The notes: generated by a model not told the origin, from the letters alone. A DNA stretch of 64,000 bases from Candidatus Desulfosporosinus nitrosoreducens (GCF_030954495.1 NZ_JAVHUW010000033.1:1-64000); one strand, 5' to 3'; shown: positions 43,134 to 53,374, counted from the stretch's first letter. Made by a program: numbers and translations.

Positions 43134-43379
43134 ATGCAAGCAATAAACAGCTTATCTTTATTTTGTTTTTTAGGCTTACTGTCAGTTCTTTTGTTTACTG
43201 TTTTGGAAAAATTGAGGTTCATAACTGGAAAGGATATGCTAACTGATAAATTTATAAATTTACTAAATAAAATACATCGGCGAACAGAACTGAAAAATAG
43301 TAGTGAACCGGAAGTGCGGGATTATCCTTTGTCAAGCAAAGTTATTGTGAGGAAAGTTTATTTTAACAAAAAAGGTTAA
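43134..43379 (+). CDS. Small single-pass membrane protein upstream of kdp
   Basis: An 81-residue frame with one N-terminal hydrophobic helix (SLFCFLGLLSVLLFTVLEKL) and a basic cytoplasmic tail. I do not recognise it. AGAGGGG touches ATG 43134, which is too close for normal initiation, so the exact start is unsure. It lies 200 bases ahead of kdpF on the same strand and could belong to the kdp transcript. Confidence 0.45.
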   Translation: MQAINSLSLFCFLGLLSVLLFTVLEKLRFITGKDMLTDKFINLLNKIHRRTELKNSSEPEVRDYPLSSKVIVRKVYFNKKG

Positions 43380-43485
43380 TAGGCAGACAAAACTTTTATG
43401 TTTTCTTTACGCTATTAAGCGATTATTTACAGCTTTTTTATAACAGAATAATTTATCATAAAGTTTATCAAAAGGAGGAGAGTAC

Positions 43486-43548
43486 ATGAACTTATATTTT
43501 AAGAGATATTTTTATAAGTTGGGCTTATTTACTCTTAAAAGCAGCTAA
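43486..43548 (+). CDS. 20-residue basic peptide ahead of kdpF
   Basis: ATG 43486 is 5 bases after AAAGGAGGAG, among the best ribosome-binding sites in the window. It encodes 20 residues rich in Phe, Tyr, Leu and Lys (MNLYFKRYFYKLG, then LFTLKSS), followed 30 bases later by kdpF with its own site. It may be a translated regulatory leader or a small membrane-binding Kdp-associated peptide. Confidence 0.55.
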   Translation: MNLYFKRYFYKLGLFTLKSS

Positions 43549-43578
43549 GGAGAAGTTATACTTCAAGGAGGAATATAA

Positions 43579-43665
43579 ATGGTTGACCTGATTTTAGGCG
43601 CCCTTGTTACACTCGGCCTTTTGGCTTATTTAAGTTACGCTCTGATTAACGCCGAAAACATCTAG
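43579..43665 (+). CDS. kdpF: Potassium-transporting ATPase small subunit KdpF
   Basis: A 28-residue single-span membrane peptide, too short for ordinary gene finders. It has the KdpF pattern: MVDLILGALV start, a hydrophobic middle and the family-typical YLSYALINAE end. AAGGAGG lies 9 bases upstream of ATG. KdpF stabilises the KdpABC complex. It precedes kdpA by 72 bases, completing a kdpFABC operon. Confidence 0.88.
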   Translation: MVDLILGALVTLGLLAYLSYALINAENI

Positions 43666-43737
43666 ACGGTGTCTATGATTTAAAGGAACGGCTAAACGGA
43701 AAATAACCCATTGCTGTTAAAAATGGAGGATCACCTG

Positions 43738-45435
43738 ATGAGAACGACGGATATTGTACAAATAGCTCTTTATGTCCTGATTCTGACAGTCTTAGCTGTT
43801 CCCTTAGGCCGATATATGGCTAAGGTATTCAGCGGCGAAAAAACTTGGGCAGACCCGCTCTTCCGACCCCTTGAAAAACTCATCTACCGCTTCACCGCTA
43901 CTGAGGAACAGAAGGAGATGGGCTGGAAACACTATGCCGGGTCTCTTCTTATCTTCAACTTCTGCGGTTTTATCCTTCTTTTTTTGCTCCAGTTATGGCA
44001 AGGGCATCTTCCTTTTAACCCTCAAGGCTTCGGAGCATTGTCCCCTGATTTAGCCTTTAATACCGCCGCCAGCTTTGTTACGAATACAAACTGGCAGGCT
44101 TACTCCGGTGAATCAACCATGGGGTATTTCGTGCAAATGGCCGGCTTAACCGTTCAGAACTTTGTCTCCGCCGCCACAGGCTTAGCTGTAGTGATTGCAC
44201 TGACAAGAGGGCTGGCCAGAAAAAGCGCCTCGACCATCGGAAACTTTTGGGTGGATCTAACTCGCTCAATCCTCTGGGTTTTGCTTCCCTTGTCAATAAT
44301 TGGCGCGCTTATTTTAACGCAACAGGGTGTCATTCAAAATTTCAGCTCCTATTTGCACCTGACAACCCTCGCAGGCGGTAAACAAACTCTGGCTATGGGG
44401 CCGGTTGCTTCCCAAGAGGCCATCAAAATGTTCGGCACAAATGGCGGAGGTTTTTTCAATGCCAACTCGGCGCATCCCTTCGAGAACCCTACACCCCTAA
44501 CCAACTTTTTGGAAATGCTCTTTATACTGCTTATTCCGGCGGCTTTACCCTTTACCTTCGGTCGAATGGTCGGCAAGCCCAAACAAGGAAGAGTCATTTT
44601 TGTCACCATGCTTGTCTTATTCCTTATTTTCCTGGGGGTAACCTATTCCAGCGAAATCTTTGGCAATCCCAATGTGACGGCCCTGGGGATCAGTGGCCCG
44701 TCGGCAATGGAAGGCAAAGAAGTTCGTTTTGGCATCGGCAATTCCGCCCTCTTTGCCACCATTACGACAGCGGCCTCCTGCGGGGCGGTGAATTCGCTGC
44801 ACGACAGTCTGACACCCCTCGGCGGCATGATTCCCTTGCTGCAAATGATGCTGGGGGAAGTGGTTTTTGGCGGAGTCGGCGCCGGACTCTACGGTATGCT
44901 GATCTTCGTGATTTTGACGGTTTTTATAGTGGGGCTAATGGTGGGGCGTACTCCGGAATATTTGGGTAAAAAGATTGAGTCCTGGGAAATGAAAATGGCA
45001 ACCATTGCTATTCTTATACCGGCTGTTTCTATCTTAGTCGGAAGTGCTCTGGCCAGTGTTACGAAAGCTGGGACTTCGTCAATCTTAAATCCCGGTCCCC
45101 ATGGTTTAACTGAGATCCTCTATGCCTTTACCTCCGCTGCATCCAACAACGGGAGCGCCTTTGCGGGCTTAAATGCCAATACGCCGTTTTATAACATCGC
45201 CACCGGCCTGGTGATCCTTCTCGGACGCTATGGGATTATTCTTCCAGTTCTGGCCATTGCTGGCGGCATGGCAAAAAAGAAGGCTGTGCCGGAAGGACCC
45301 GGTACGTTTCAGACAACAGGTGTTCTCTTTGGAGGTTTACTGGCGGGGATTGTGCTTATTGTCAGTGCCTTGACCTTCTTCCCGGCCCTTGCCTTAGGGC
45401 CAATTGTTGAACATTTGATCATGATCGGAAAATAA
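43738..45435 (+). CDS. kdpA: Potassium-transporting ATPase subunit KdpA
   Basis: A 565-residue channel-like subunit binding and passing K+. All four selectivity-filter regions are visible: VTNTNWQAYSGE (near 113), GTNGGGFFNANS (231), AASCGAVNS (344) and AASNNGSAFAG (468). About 10 membrane helices. ATG 43738 is 7 bases after GGAGGA; a longer frame from 43711 adds atypical residues. Second gene of kdpFABC. Confidence 0.96.
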   Translation: MRTTDIVQIALYVLILTVLAVPLGRYMAKVFSGEKTWADPLFRPLEKLIYRFTATEEQKEMGWKHYAGSLLIFNFCGFILLFLLQLWQGHLPFNPQGFGALSPDLAFNTAASFVTNTNWQAYSGESTMGYFVQMAGLTVQNFVSAATGLAVVIALTRGLARKSASTIGNFWVDLTRSILWVLLPLSIIGALILTQQGVIQNFSSYLHLTTLAGGKQTLAMGPVASQEAIKMFGTNGGGFFNANSAHPFENPTPLTNFLEMLFILLIPAALPFTFGRMVGKPKQGRVIFVTMLVLFLIFLGVTYSSEIFGNPNVTALGISGPSAMEGKEVRFGIGNSALFATITTAASCGAVNSLHDSLTPLGGMIPLLQMMLGEVVFGGVGAGLYGMLIFVILTVFIVGLMVGRTPEYLGKKIESWEMKMATIAILIPAVSILVGSALASVTKAGTSSILNPGPHGLTEILYAFTSAASNNGSAFAGLNANTPFYNIATGLVILLGRYGIILPVLAIAGGMAKKKAVPEGPGTFQTTGVLFGGLLAGIVLIVSALTFFPALALGPIVEHLIMIGK

Positions 45436-45462
45436 CTTGAGCGGTGACTTGGAGGCTATACC

Positions 45463-47520
45463 ATGCAAGAAAATGTGAGCCATGAGGCTAGGAAGACTTC
45501 CTCTGGGAGTATTAACTCAGCAATGCTCGTAGAAGCAGTCAAAGACGCTTTTAAAAAATTAAAGCCCTCTCTGATGTGGCGCAATCCCGTTATGTTTGTC
45601 GTAGAAATAGTGGCTGTGTTAAGTACCTTTTTCGTGCTGAGGGATTTGTTGAGCGGCGCTAAGACCTTAGGGTTTAACAGCCAAATTGCCCTTTGGCTAT
45701 GGGTAACCGTGATATTTGCCAATTTTTCCGAGGCTATCGCCGAGGGAAGAGGCAAGGCCCAGGCCTCAGCCCTGCGGAAAACGAGAAGTGAAACCTTAGC
45801 CAAAAAGCTCGACGGAGAAAAACCGGTGCCTGTTCCTGCCCCGGATTTGCGCAAAGGGGATGTTGTTCTGGTGGAAGCCGGGGACGTTATTCCCGGTGAC
45901 GGCGAAGTTGTTGAAGGAATTGCCTCGGTTGACGAAAGTGCTGTTACAGGAGAGTCGGCTCCCGTCATTCGTGAATCCGGCGGTGATCGAAGCTCTGTTA
46001 CGGGTGGAACTAAGGTTTTATCCGATTGGATTAAAGTGAAAATAACGGCTAACCCGGGGGAAACCTTCTTAGACCGCATGATTCATTTGGTGGAAGGAGC
46101 CCAACGGCAAAAAACACCGAACGAAATCGCTTTGACAATCCTGCTGTTAGGGTTGACTATTATCTTCTTACTTGCCGTTGCCACCCTTGAACCCTATGCC
46201 ATCTATTCAGGGACCATCGTAGCCGTCCCCGTACTTGCAGCCCTGTTAGTCTGCCTGATCCCCACGACCATTGGCGGCCTGCTTAGCGCCATAGGAATTG
46301 CCGGAATGGATCGTTTATTAAAACGCAATGTGTTGGCGATGTCCGGACGGGCCGTAGAAGCAGCCGGTGACGTTAACGTTTTGTTGCTCGATAAAACGGG
46401 AACAATCACCTTGGGTAACAGAATGGCGACAGAATTTATTCCAGCGCCGGGGGTAGCTGCCGAAAAACTGGCGGATGCCGCTCAAATCTCCTCTCTGGCT
46501 GATGAAACCCCGGAAGGGCGCAGCATTGTTATCTTAGCCAAGGAGAAATACAATTTACGGGAACGTGATATTCACAGCCTGGGAGCCACCTTTCTCCCCT
46601 TTAGCGCCCACACAAGAATGAGCGGCGTCAACCTGGAGGGACGGGAAATCCGCAAAGGGGCGACGGATGCTATCGAGAAATACGTCCGTGAACAAGGCGG
46701 GATTATGCATCCCGAGGTTATTGCCACTGTCGAAGATATTGCGAAAAAAGGAGGTACCCCCTTGGTTGTCGCCGAAGGAGCCCAGGCTTTAGGGGTTATT
46801 TATCTCAAAGACGTGGTAAAAGGCGGGATTAAAGAGCGATTTGCCCAACTGCGGAAAATGGGCATAAAAACCGTGATGATCACAGGCGACAATCCCCTGA
46901 CGGCGGCTGCTATTGCGGCAGAGGCAGGAGTCGATGATTTTCTCGCTGAGGCCACTCCCGAAGCAAAGCTTAAGCTGATCAGGGACTACCAAAGTAAAGG
47001 GCACCTCGTGGCGATGACAGGGGATGGGACCAACGACGCGCCGGCCCTTGCTCAGGCGGACGTGGGGGTAGCCATGAACAGCGGGACTCAGGCTGCCAAA
47101 GAAGCGGGAAATATGGTTGACTTAGACAGCAACCCCACGAAACTTATTGAGGTTGTGGAAATCGGCAAACAGCTTTTAATGACCAGAGGGTCGCTGACAA
47201 CCTTCAGTATTGCCAATGATGTGGCTAAATACTTTGCCATCATTCCGGCCCTCTTTTTTGCCACCTATCCGCAATTAAAGGTCTTAAACATTATGCATCT
47301 CGCCACACCCCAAAGCGCCATCCTGTCAGCGGTCATCTTCAACGCCTTAATTATCATTGCCCTGGTGCCTCTCGCTTTGCGGGGCGTCAAGTATCAGCCT
47401 CTTGGAGCTAACATCATCCTCAGAAAAAATCTTTTGTTTTATGGTTTAGGAGGTTTGCTTGTTCCCTTTATCGGGATTAAAATGATTGATTTGCTGATTT
47501 CTGCTCTAGGCTGGGCTTAA
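45463..47520 (+). CDS. kdpB: Potassium-transporting ATPase subunit KdpB
   Basis: A 685-residue P-type ATPase powering the Kdp pump. The actuator motif VTGES is near 162, the phosphorylated Asp in DKTGTIT near 309, and the hinge [14 protein letters not shown] near 520; the family length is normal. The TGES serine, whose phosphorylation inhibits the E. coli pump, is present. ATG 45463 follows GGAGG. It lies 27 bases after kdpA. Confidence 0.97.
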   Translation: MQENVSHEARKTSSGSINSAMLVEAVKDAFKKLKPSLMWRNPVMFVVEIVAVLSTFFVLRDLLSGAKTLGFNSQIALWLWVTVIFANFSEAIAEGRGKAQASALRKTRSETLAKKLDGEKPVPVPAPDLRKGDVVLVEAGDVIPGDGEVVEGIASVDESAVTGESAPVIRESGGDRSSVTGGTKVLSDWIKVKITANPGETFLDRMIHLVEGAQRQKTPNEIALTILLLGLTIIFLLAVATLEPYAIYSGTIVAVPVLAALLVCLIPTTIGGLLSAIGIAGMDRLLKRNVLAMSGRAVEAAGDVNVLLLDKTGTITLGNRMATEFIPAPGVAAEKLADAAQISSLADETPEGRSIVILAKEKYNLRERDIHSLGATFLPFSAHTRMSGVNLEGREIRKGATDAIEKYVREQGGIMHPEVIATVEDIAKKGGTPLVVAEGAQALGVIYLKDVVKGGIKERFAQLRKMGIKTVMITGDNPLTAAAIAAEAGVDDFLAEATPEAKLKLIRDYQSKGHLVAMTGDGTNDAPALAQADVGVAMNSGTQAAKEAGNMVDLDSNPTKLIEVVEIGKQLLMTRGSLTTFSIANDVAKYFAIIPALFFATYPQLKVLNIMHLATPQSAILSAVIFNALIIIALVPLALRGVKYQPLGANIILRKNLLFYGLGGLLVPFIGIKMIDLLISALGWA

Positions 47521-47536
47521 GAAGGGGGTGTCACGA

Positions 47537-48115
47537 ATGCTAAAGCAATTTATTAAAGGTTTTGCCATGCTGCTTGTGCTGACAGTTCTGACCGGGATTG
47601 CTTATCCCTTGGTCGTAACAGGCCTTGCTCAGTTGTTTTTCCCTCGCCAGGCGAACGGATCTGTTGTTTATAACAACGGGCAGGCAGTCGGGTCCCAAGT
47701 TATCGGCCAGAATTTCTCCGCTTCCAAGTACTTTCAGTCCAGGCCCTCGGACGCGGGGAAAGACGGTTACGATGCCACAGCTTCAAGCGGCTCTAATTTA
47801 GGGCCGACGAATCAAGACCTTCTTCAGGACGTGGCCGAACGTGCCGCCACTATTCGGCAAGCCAATGGCTTAAGTCCCAATCAGGCTGTTCCCGCGGATT
47901 TAGTGACTGCTTCGGCCAGTGGCCTCGACCCTGATATTACCCCGGAGGGGGCTATGCTTCAGGTTCCCAGGATCGCGAAATTAAGAAATCTTCCTCTTGA
48001 AACAGTCCAAAATCTCGTACAGAGAGATACAACCCCACGGCAGTTGGGTCTGTTCGGTGAGCCGCGAGTCAATGTCCTGCGCCTGAACCTGGATCTTGAT
48101 AGTCTGATGAAATAA
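47537..48115 (+). CDS. kdpC: Potassium-transporting ATPase subunit KdpC
   Basis: A 192-residue subunit anchored by one N-terminal helix with an extracytoplasmic domain. Family marks: GIAYPLVVTGLAQ, SKYFQSRPS, SSGSNLGPTN, and the end GEPRVNVLRLNLDLD. ATG 47537 follows AAGGGGGTG by 8 bases; GTG 47528 overlaps that site. Last gene of the pump operon, followed by a hairpin. Confidence 0.95.
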   Translation: MLKQFIKGFAMLLVLTVLTGIAYPLVVTGLAQLFFPRQANGSVVYNNGQAVGSQVIGQNFSASKYFQSRPSDAGKDGYDATASSGSNLGPTNQDLLQDVAERAATIRQANGLSPNQAVPADLVTASASGLDPDITPEGAMLQVPRIAKLRNLPLETVQNLVQRDTTPRQLGLFGEPRVNVLRLNLDLDSLMK

Positions 48116-48119
48116 CTTA

Positions 48120-48156
48120 CCAGCCAAGCCATTGATTTATTCAATGGCTTGGCTGG
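48120..48156. terminator. Hairpin between kdpC and kdpD
   Basis: 15-bp perfect arms (CCAGCCAAGCCATTG and complement) with a 7-base loop but only a weak T tract (CTTGT), so it may attenuate rather than fully stop transcription into kdpDE. Confidence 0.65.
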
Positions 48157-48267
48157 CTTGTACTACCAGGGAGGATAAATTTCGTTTGTCCTGGTTTCTT
48201 TCAATATAAGGGCGGCTGGGTGTCACCTGCGCCAAGCAAGTTTTTTTTATTTTAGAGGGAGGATACC

Positions 48268-50955
48268 ATGAACGAGAAAAGACGGGTTGATCCCGACGAA
48301 CTTTTAGCGGATATACAGGATCAGTCCAAGGGCAAATTGACGGTTTTTTTAGGTGCGGCCGCCGGTGTCGGCAAAACTTACGCCATGCTGGAAGTTGCCC
48401 GGGAGAGACTTTCCGAAGGGATAAATCTTGTGGCGGGATGGGTTGAACCGCACGCGCGTCCCGAAACCATGGCCTTGCTGGAGGGGATTCCTAAGGTTGC
48501 CCCTAAAGACCTTGAGTATCACGGCAGAGTCTTGCAAGAGATGGACCTTGACGCGATTTTAGCGATCCGCCCTGAAATTGTCTTAGTGGATGAGCTTGCT
48601 CATACCAATGTCCCCGGTTCCCGGCATCTAAAACGTTACCAGGATATTGAGGAGCTCCTGGCGGCAGGAATTAACGTTTATACCACGGTTAACATTCAGC
48701 ATCTGGAAAGCTTTAAGGATATTGTTGCTAAAATAACGGGTGTTACAGTGCGGGAGACGGTTCCCGATTCTATTTTAGAACATGCGAGATTACAACTCAT
48801 CGATATTCCCACGGAAGCGCTTATCCAGCGCTTGGAAGAAGGGAAAATTTATGTTCCCCATCAGGCTAAACATGCCCTGGACAAGTTTTTCCGACCGGGT
48901 AATATCAATGCTTTGCGTGAGCTGTCCATGCGTTTTGCCGCGCAGAGAGTGGATCGCCAATTGGAATCCTATATGCGGGTTCATGGCATAGCGGGACCGT
49001 GGCCTGCCAGTGAACGGGTTATGGTTTGTATCAGTTCCAACCCTTTCGGTGAACGTTTGATTCGCATGGGCAGACGGATTGCGGAAGGCATGAAAGCCGA
49101 ACTTCTTGTCGTCTACATTGAGACCCCTTCGAATTCCTTGAAAAGTGAAAAGCAAAAGGATCAACTGGCCAAAAGCTTGCATTTGGCCCAAGAATTGAAC
49201 GCTGAAGTAATATCCTTAAGTGGTCATGATGTTGTCGAAGAGCTGCTTGAGGTGGCCCAAAACCGCAATGTCACTCAAATCATTATTGGCAAACCCGGCA
49301 AGCTTAAACTACAAGAGCGCTTTTTCGGCTCCATCGTCGAAAAGGTTCTCAGACAAAGCCAAAACATTAGTGTCCATGTCATACCGGGCGATGGCCCGAA
49401 GACTAAGGACGATCAGGAAGCAAAAAAGATTGGCCTCCGGAAGGCCAACGATCTTGTTCCTTATTTAGTTCCTCTGGCAGCGCTCTCCGTTATTACGGTC
49501 ATAGCCTGGCTGGGCGGTTCCGATTTAGGCCTTGTCAACACGGCGATGCTCTATTTACTGCCCGTACTTTTAAGTGCCGGGCGTTATGGTAAAAAGGCCG
49601 GAGTTTTTACGGCGATTGTCTCCCTGATTACTTATGACTTTTTTACAATTCCGCCGGTTCTGACCTTTACCATTGCGGATTTGAGGTATCTGATCAGTTT
49701 TGCCATTATGATTCTTATAGGCTATTATCTCGGTAATTTATCGACACGGTTAAGAATACAACTTATTAATTCCCGGCAGCGTGAGTCGCAAACGGCGGCC
49801 CTCTATTCCTTAAGCCGCGAGATTGCAGCCGTTTCTAATTTAGATATCGTATTGGCAAGTGTAGTAAAAAAAGTTGCGGATATAATTGCCGGTGAGGTTG
49901 TCATCTTAGTCCCGGAAGCAAATGGGCAGTTAGCCTTGCGCGCTTCCTCAAACTCGAAAATTCCTTTTGAGGAAAACGAAAGGGCGGTAGCCACCTGGGT
50001 CTTTGAACATAATCAAATAGCAGGCAAAGGTACGGATACTTTAGGCGGAGCCCAAGGATTTTACCTGCCTTTAGTCTCCGAACAGGGAATTTGCGGAGTA
50101 CTTGGAGTACAACTGCAAAGCTCGGAGAAGTATTTGCAGGCAGAAAAAAGGCGTTTGGTTGACGCTTTTGCGAGTTTAACGGCCTTGGCCATCGCCAGAA
50201 TATCGCTGGTAGAAAAAGCCCGTGAGGCCCAACTGTTAAATGAATCGGAAAAACTCCGGACAGCATTGCTCAACTCTATCTCCCATGATTTGCGAACACC
50301 GCTGGCGTCAATGATCGGGGCTGTAACCAGTCTGTTAGAGAATGATCAGCTCTTCAATGAAACCTCCCGGCTGGATCTTCTGCAGACTATTAAAATCGGT
50401 GCTCTGCGCATGAATAAGTTGGTAAATAACTTGCTTGATATGGCCCGTTTGGAAAGTGATATGCTAAAATTAAACAAGGAATGGTGTGAGATCAGTGAAA
50501 TTATCAAAGAAGCTGTCAAATATTTTGAGGAAAGTCTGGGGAACAAGCGGGAAATCCTCTGTGAGATTGCCAACAAGGAGTTATTAGTTAACGTAGACTT
50601 TATTTTGATGAAACAAGTTCTTGCCAATCTTTTGGATAATGCGCTGAAGTATTCTCAGCCGGACAGCCAAATTCTAATCAGTGTGAGAAATAATCAAAAA
50701 CAAGTGGAGGTCTCGGTTCGGGACTGGGGTTTACCGATTCCCGCGGAGGATTTAGAACACATTTTTGATAAGTTTTACAGGGTTCGTTCCCCCCGCCAGA
50801 TTAGCGGTACAGGTTTAGGCCTGGCGATTTCCAAAGGAATTGTCGAACTTCACGGTGGAACAATCCGTGCTGAAAATAACAGCGAGCCGGCAGGCGTGAC
50901 TATTTTCTTTACAATCCCCCTGACGGAAATCCCCCCAAGTATTCCTGCAGAATAG
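48268..50955 (+). CDS. kdpD: Sensor histidine kinase KdpD
   Basis: An 895-residue full-length KdpD. The N-terminal KdpD domain has Walker A GAAAGVGKTY (about 29-38) and Walker B-like IVLVDELAHTN (near 105). A universal-stress-like domain (250-375) follows, then four membrane helices (about 398-495), a GAF-like region (510-645), HisKA with SHDLRTPLASMIGA (His near 673), and HATPase with DWGLPIP and GTGLGLAISKG. It senses low K+ or turgor and controls kdpFABC through KdpE. ATG 48268 follows GAGGGAGG. The stop is 10 bases from kdpE. Confidence 0.96.
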   Translation: MNEKRRVDPDELLADIQDQSKGKLTVFLGAAAGVGKTYAMLEVARERLSEGINLVAGWVEPHARPETMALLEGIPKVAPKDLEYHGRVLQEMDLDAILAIRPEIVLVDELAHTNVPGSRHLKRYQDIEELLAAGINVYTTVNIQHLESFKDIVAKITGVTVRETVPDSILEHARLQLIDIPTEALIQRLEEGKIYVPHQAKHALDKFFRPGNINALRELSMRFAAQRVDRQLESYMRVHGIAGPWPASERVMVCISSNPFGERLIRMGRRIAEGMKAELLVVYIETPSNSLKSEKQKDQLAKSLHLAQELNAEVISLSGHDVVEELLEVAQNRNVTQIIIGKPGKLKLQERFFGSIVEKVLRQSQNISVHVIPGDGPKTKDDQEAKKIGLRKANDLVPYLVPLAALSVITVIAWLGGSDLGLVNTAMLYLLPVLLSAGRYGKKAGVFTAIVSLITYDFFTIPPVLTFTIADLRYLISFAIMILIGYYLGNLSTRLRIQLINSRQRESQTAALYSLSREIAAVSNLDIVLASVVKKVADIIAGEVVILVPEANGQLALRASSNSKIPFEENERAVATWVFEHNQIAGKGTDTLGGAQGFYLPLVSEQGICGVLGVQLQSSEKYLQAEKRRLVDAFASLTALAIARISLVEKAREAQLLNESEKLRTALLNSISHDLRTPLASMIGAVTSLLENDQLFNETSRLDLLQTIKIGALRMNKLVNNLLDMARLESDMLKLNKEWCEISEIIKEAVKYFEESLGNKREILCEIANKELLVNVDFILMKQVLANLLDNALKYSQPDSQILISVRNNQKQVEVSVRDWGLPIPAEDLEHIFDKFYRVRSPRQISGTGLGLAISKGIVELHGGTIRAENNSEPAGVTIFFTIPLTEIPPSIPAE

Positions 50956-50964
50956 GAGATTGCC

Positions 50965-51648
50965 ATGAATGAGAAAGGGAAGCAAATACTTATTATCGAT
51001 GACGAGCCTCAAATTCAGCGGCTTTTAAAGGTTTCGCTGTCTGTCCACGGCTACGAAGTATATGAGGCCAGCAATGCCCGGGAAGGTCTTGTGACGATGA
51101 ACCAGGTGAAGCCGGATTTAATTATTTTAGATTTAGGTCTGCCCGATTCCGATGGTATTGACGTCCTGACGAAAGTGAGAGAATCTTCCAAAATCCCGGT
51201 CCTTGTCCTTACTGCCCGTGAGCATGAAAATGATAAGATCTTAGCTTTTGACTTAGGAGCCGACGATTATGTGACCAAGCCTTTTGGCATGGGGGAACTT
51301 CTGGCCCGGATTCGCAATGTTTTCAGGCATAGCAGTGATGCCGGCGAGGAAGAAGTTTTAAGATTCGGGAACATAACCGTTGATCAGGAGAACCGGGATG
51401 TAAGAGTCAATGGGAGCCAGGTCAAGCTGACGCCGACGGAGTATCAGCTACTGACCCTGTTAGCCCAAAACAAAGGAAAAATCCTTACCCACCACCAACT
51501 CCTGAGCACGATTTGGGGACCGCATACAGATTCCAATAGTCACTATTTAAGGATATATGTTGGGCAGTTAAGAAAGAAACTGGAACAAGATCCTTCGGAA
51601 CCAATTCATATTATTACGGAACCCGGAGTGGGCTATAAGCTGGTGTAA
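50965..51648 (+). CDS. kdpE: Response regulator KdpE
   Basis: A 227-residue OmpR/PhoB-type regulator. Receiver: IIDDEPQ acidic pair, phosphoacceptor Asp56 in LIILDLGLPDSDG, VLTAREHE, DYVTKPF lysine. The C-terminal winged helix (EVLRFGNITVD to HIITEPGVGYKLV) is complete. It activates kdpFABC. Cotranscribed with kdpD. ATG 50965 follows AGGAGA. Confidence 0.95.
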   Translation: MNEKGKQILIIDDEPQIQRLLKVSLSVHGYEVYEASNAREGLVTMNQVKPDLIILDLGLPDSDGIDVLTKVRESSKIPVLVLTAREHENDKILAFDLGADDYVTKPFGMGELLARIRNVFRHSSDAGEEEVLRFGNITVDQENRDVRVNGSQVKLTPTEYQLLTLLAQNKGKILTHHQLLSTIWGPHTDSNSHYLRIYVGQLRKKLEQDPSEPIHIITEPGVGYKLV

Positions 51649-51793
51649 TATCTCCCGGTAATTTGAGGAAAAGGACCCCGTCGCTGTCAGGGTTTTGTCA
51701 CCGGACTTTTAGCGGGGTTAAAGCATTACGGCAATTTATATTATGTGGTACACTTAACCAAGTCCGATTCCAAGCAAATGAGAGGTGTTATCA

Positions 51794-53071
51794 ATGTTAC
51801 GATCAGACGGAGAGCAATTATTAAAAGAATTTTCAGCGACAGCATACCCGCGTCAAGTGACAGAAATTATTCCCGGCCTTATTTATCATGTTATGGGGTA
51901 TAGTATCAGCAATGCTGTTTTTATCATTGGAGAAACTTCCGTCATACTGATTGATACGCTGGATACTGATTATCGCGCCGAAGCTCTAAAGACCATTATT
52001 GCCGGGTATACCGACAAACCGGTCAAGACGGTCATCTATACCCATAGTCATCCAGACCACCTTGGTGGTGCCGGAGCTTTCCAGGACAGTGAACCGGAAA
52101 TTATCGCTTTCGCCTCGTGCAAGCCGGTCCTTGGGCGAACGAATGCCTTGCAGGATGTGCTCAATCGGCGCAGTGTCAGACAATTTGGCTATGAACTCAG
52201 CAACGAAGAAGTCATTTCCGAAGGTATTGGTATTCGCGAGGGTATAGCTCAAGGCGAAGGGCAGAGGGCTTTTGTGCCGCCGACTACTATTTATAATGAA
52301 GAAAAAGTTATACGCGATATTGACGGTATTACCTTCGAACTTGCTGCAGCTCCCGGTGAATCCGATGATCAGATACTCATCTGGCTGCCGGCGCAAAAGG
52401 TACTTTGCTGTGGTGATAATTACTATAGTTGTTGGCCTAATCTATATCCCATACGAGGCAGTCAGTATCGAGATATCAGCACCTGGATAGACACTTTGGA
52501 TAAATTGATCGCTTATCAGGCTGATTATCTTCTGCCAGGCCACACCCGTCCTATCAGCGGTAAAACGGAAATCGAAGTAACCTTAACGAACTTTCGCGAT
52601 GCTATTGACTATGTCCTTACGGAAACCTTGAAAGGCATGAACCAAGGCCTGACCATGGATGAGGTGGCAGAAGCCGTCAAGCTGCCTGAAAAGTGGGCTA
52701 AGCTTCCTTATTTGGGTGAATTCTATGGTACCGTTGCCTGGTCCGTTCGCGGCATATATGCCGGTTATGTGGGGTGGTTTGACGGTAATCCGACCAAGCT
52801 CAATCCACTGCCGGCTCGAATTCGTGCCGAAAAAACTATTGCTTTAATGGGTGGTAAAGAGTCCGTCCTTTCTGCCGTCAGCCAGGCTCTAAACGACGGA
52901 GAAGCTCAATGGGCCATTGAACTTGCAGATATTTTAATCGCCGCGGATAGCACCGATAAACAAGCGAAACAATACAAAGCGCAAGGCCTTATCAGCCTTG
53001 CCCATCTGGAACCAAGCGCTAATGGCCGTCACTACTACTTGGCCTGCGCCAAAGAACAGCTCGGGGAATAA
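51794..53071 (+). CDS. MBL-fold alkylsulfatase-like hydrolase, short form
   Basis: A 425-residue protein of the SdsA/BDS1 alkyl-sulfatase group. The metal motif THSHPDHLGGAGAF is near residue 84. A second set, PGESDDQILIWLPAQKVLCCGDNYY, and LPGHTRP follow, then the helical dimerisation region. Secreted relatives are about 650 residues with a signal peptide and a C-terminal SCP2 domain; both are missing here, so this form is cytoplasmic. ATG 51794 follows GAGAGGTG by 6 bases. Substrate uncertain: sulfate ester or another ester. Confidence 0.75.
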   Translation: MLRSDGEQLLKEFSATAYPRQVTEIIPGLIYHVMGYSISNAVFIIGETSVILIDTLDTDYRAEALKTIIAGYTDKPVKTVIYTHSHPDHLGGAGAFQDSEPEIIAFASCKPVLGRTNALQDVLNRRSVRQFGYELSNEEVISEGIGIREGIAQGEGQRAFVPPTTIYNEEKVIRDIDGITFELAAAPGESDDQILIWLPAQKVLCCGDNYYSCWPNLYPIRGSQYRDISTWIDTLDKLIAYQADYLLPGHTRPISGKTEIEVTLTNFRDAIDYVLTETLKGMNQGLTMDEVAEAVKLPEKWAKLPYLGEFYGTVAWSVRGIYAGYVGWFDGNPTKLNPLPARIRAEKTIALMGGKESVLSAVSQALNDGEAQWAIELADILIAADSTDKQAKQYKAQGLISLAHLEPSANGRHYYLACAKEQLGE

Positions 53072-53165
53072 GTAACATTGGCTATATAGCCATAAGAGCC
53101 TGGGATACTAGACACATGTTAACTATCCGTATGGCATGAAAAATTCGTTGGCCTAAATTGGCCTA

Positions 53166-53209
53166 AAGAAGTGGGCGTGAAAACCATGGTTTTTTCACGC
53201 CCACTTCTT
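53166..53209. terminator. Long-stem intrinsic terminator
   Basis: 18-bp perfect arms (AAGAAGTGGGCGTGAAAA and complement) with an 8-base loop. It lies 95 bases after the alkylsulfatase-like gene; the rest of the 53072-53475 gap holds only the promoter below. Confidence 0.75.
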
Positions 53210-53345
53210 GTGCGTCAAACAAAGCAATTAATTGGTGATGAAAGTCTGCTGGGGGGCGTTGGAGCTGGCAAATTGTTTTGCGGTAAATTTGCTTTTAAGC
53301 GAATAAAGATGTCTATAGTATTATTTGGAAGAAATGTTAAATGTT

Positions 53346-53374
53346 TTGTAAATATATCACTTTAAAACTATGAT
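53346..53374 (+). promoter_or_regulatory. Sigma-A-type promoter
   Basis: TTGTAA (53346-53351) and TATGAT (53369-53374) are 17 bases apart, about 100 bases before the lipoprotein gene. Confidence 0.5.

Noticed and set aside
53171..53365. 64-codon plus-strand frame
   Set aside because: It is built largely on the right arm of an 18-bp terminator hairpin and a promoter region; no ribosome-binding site.
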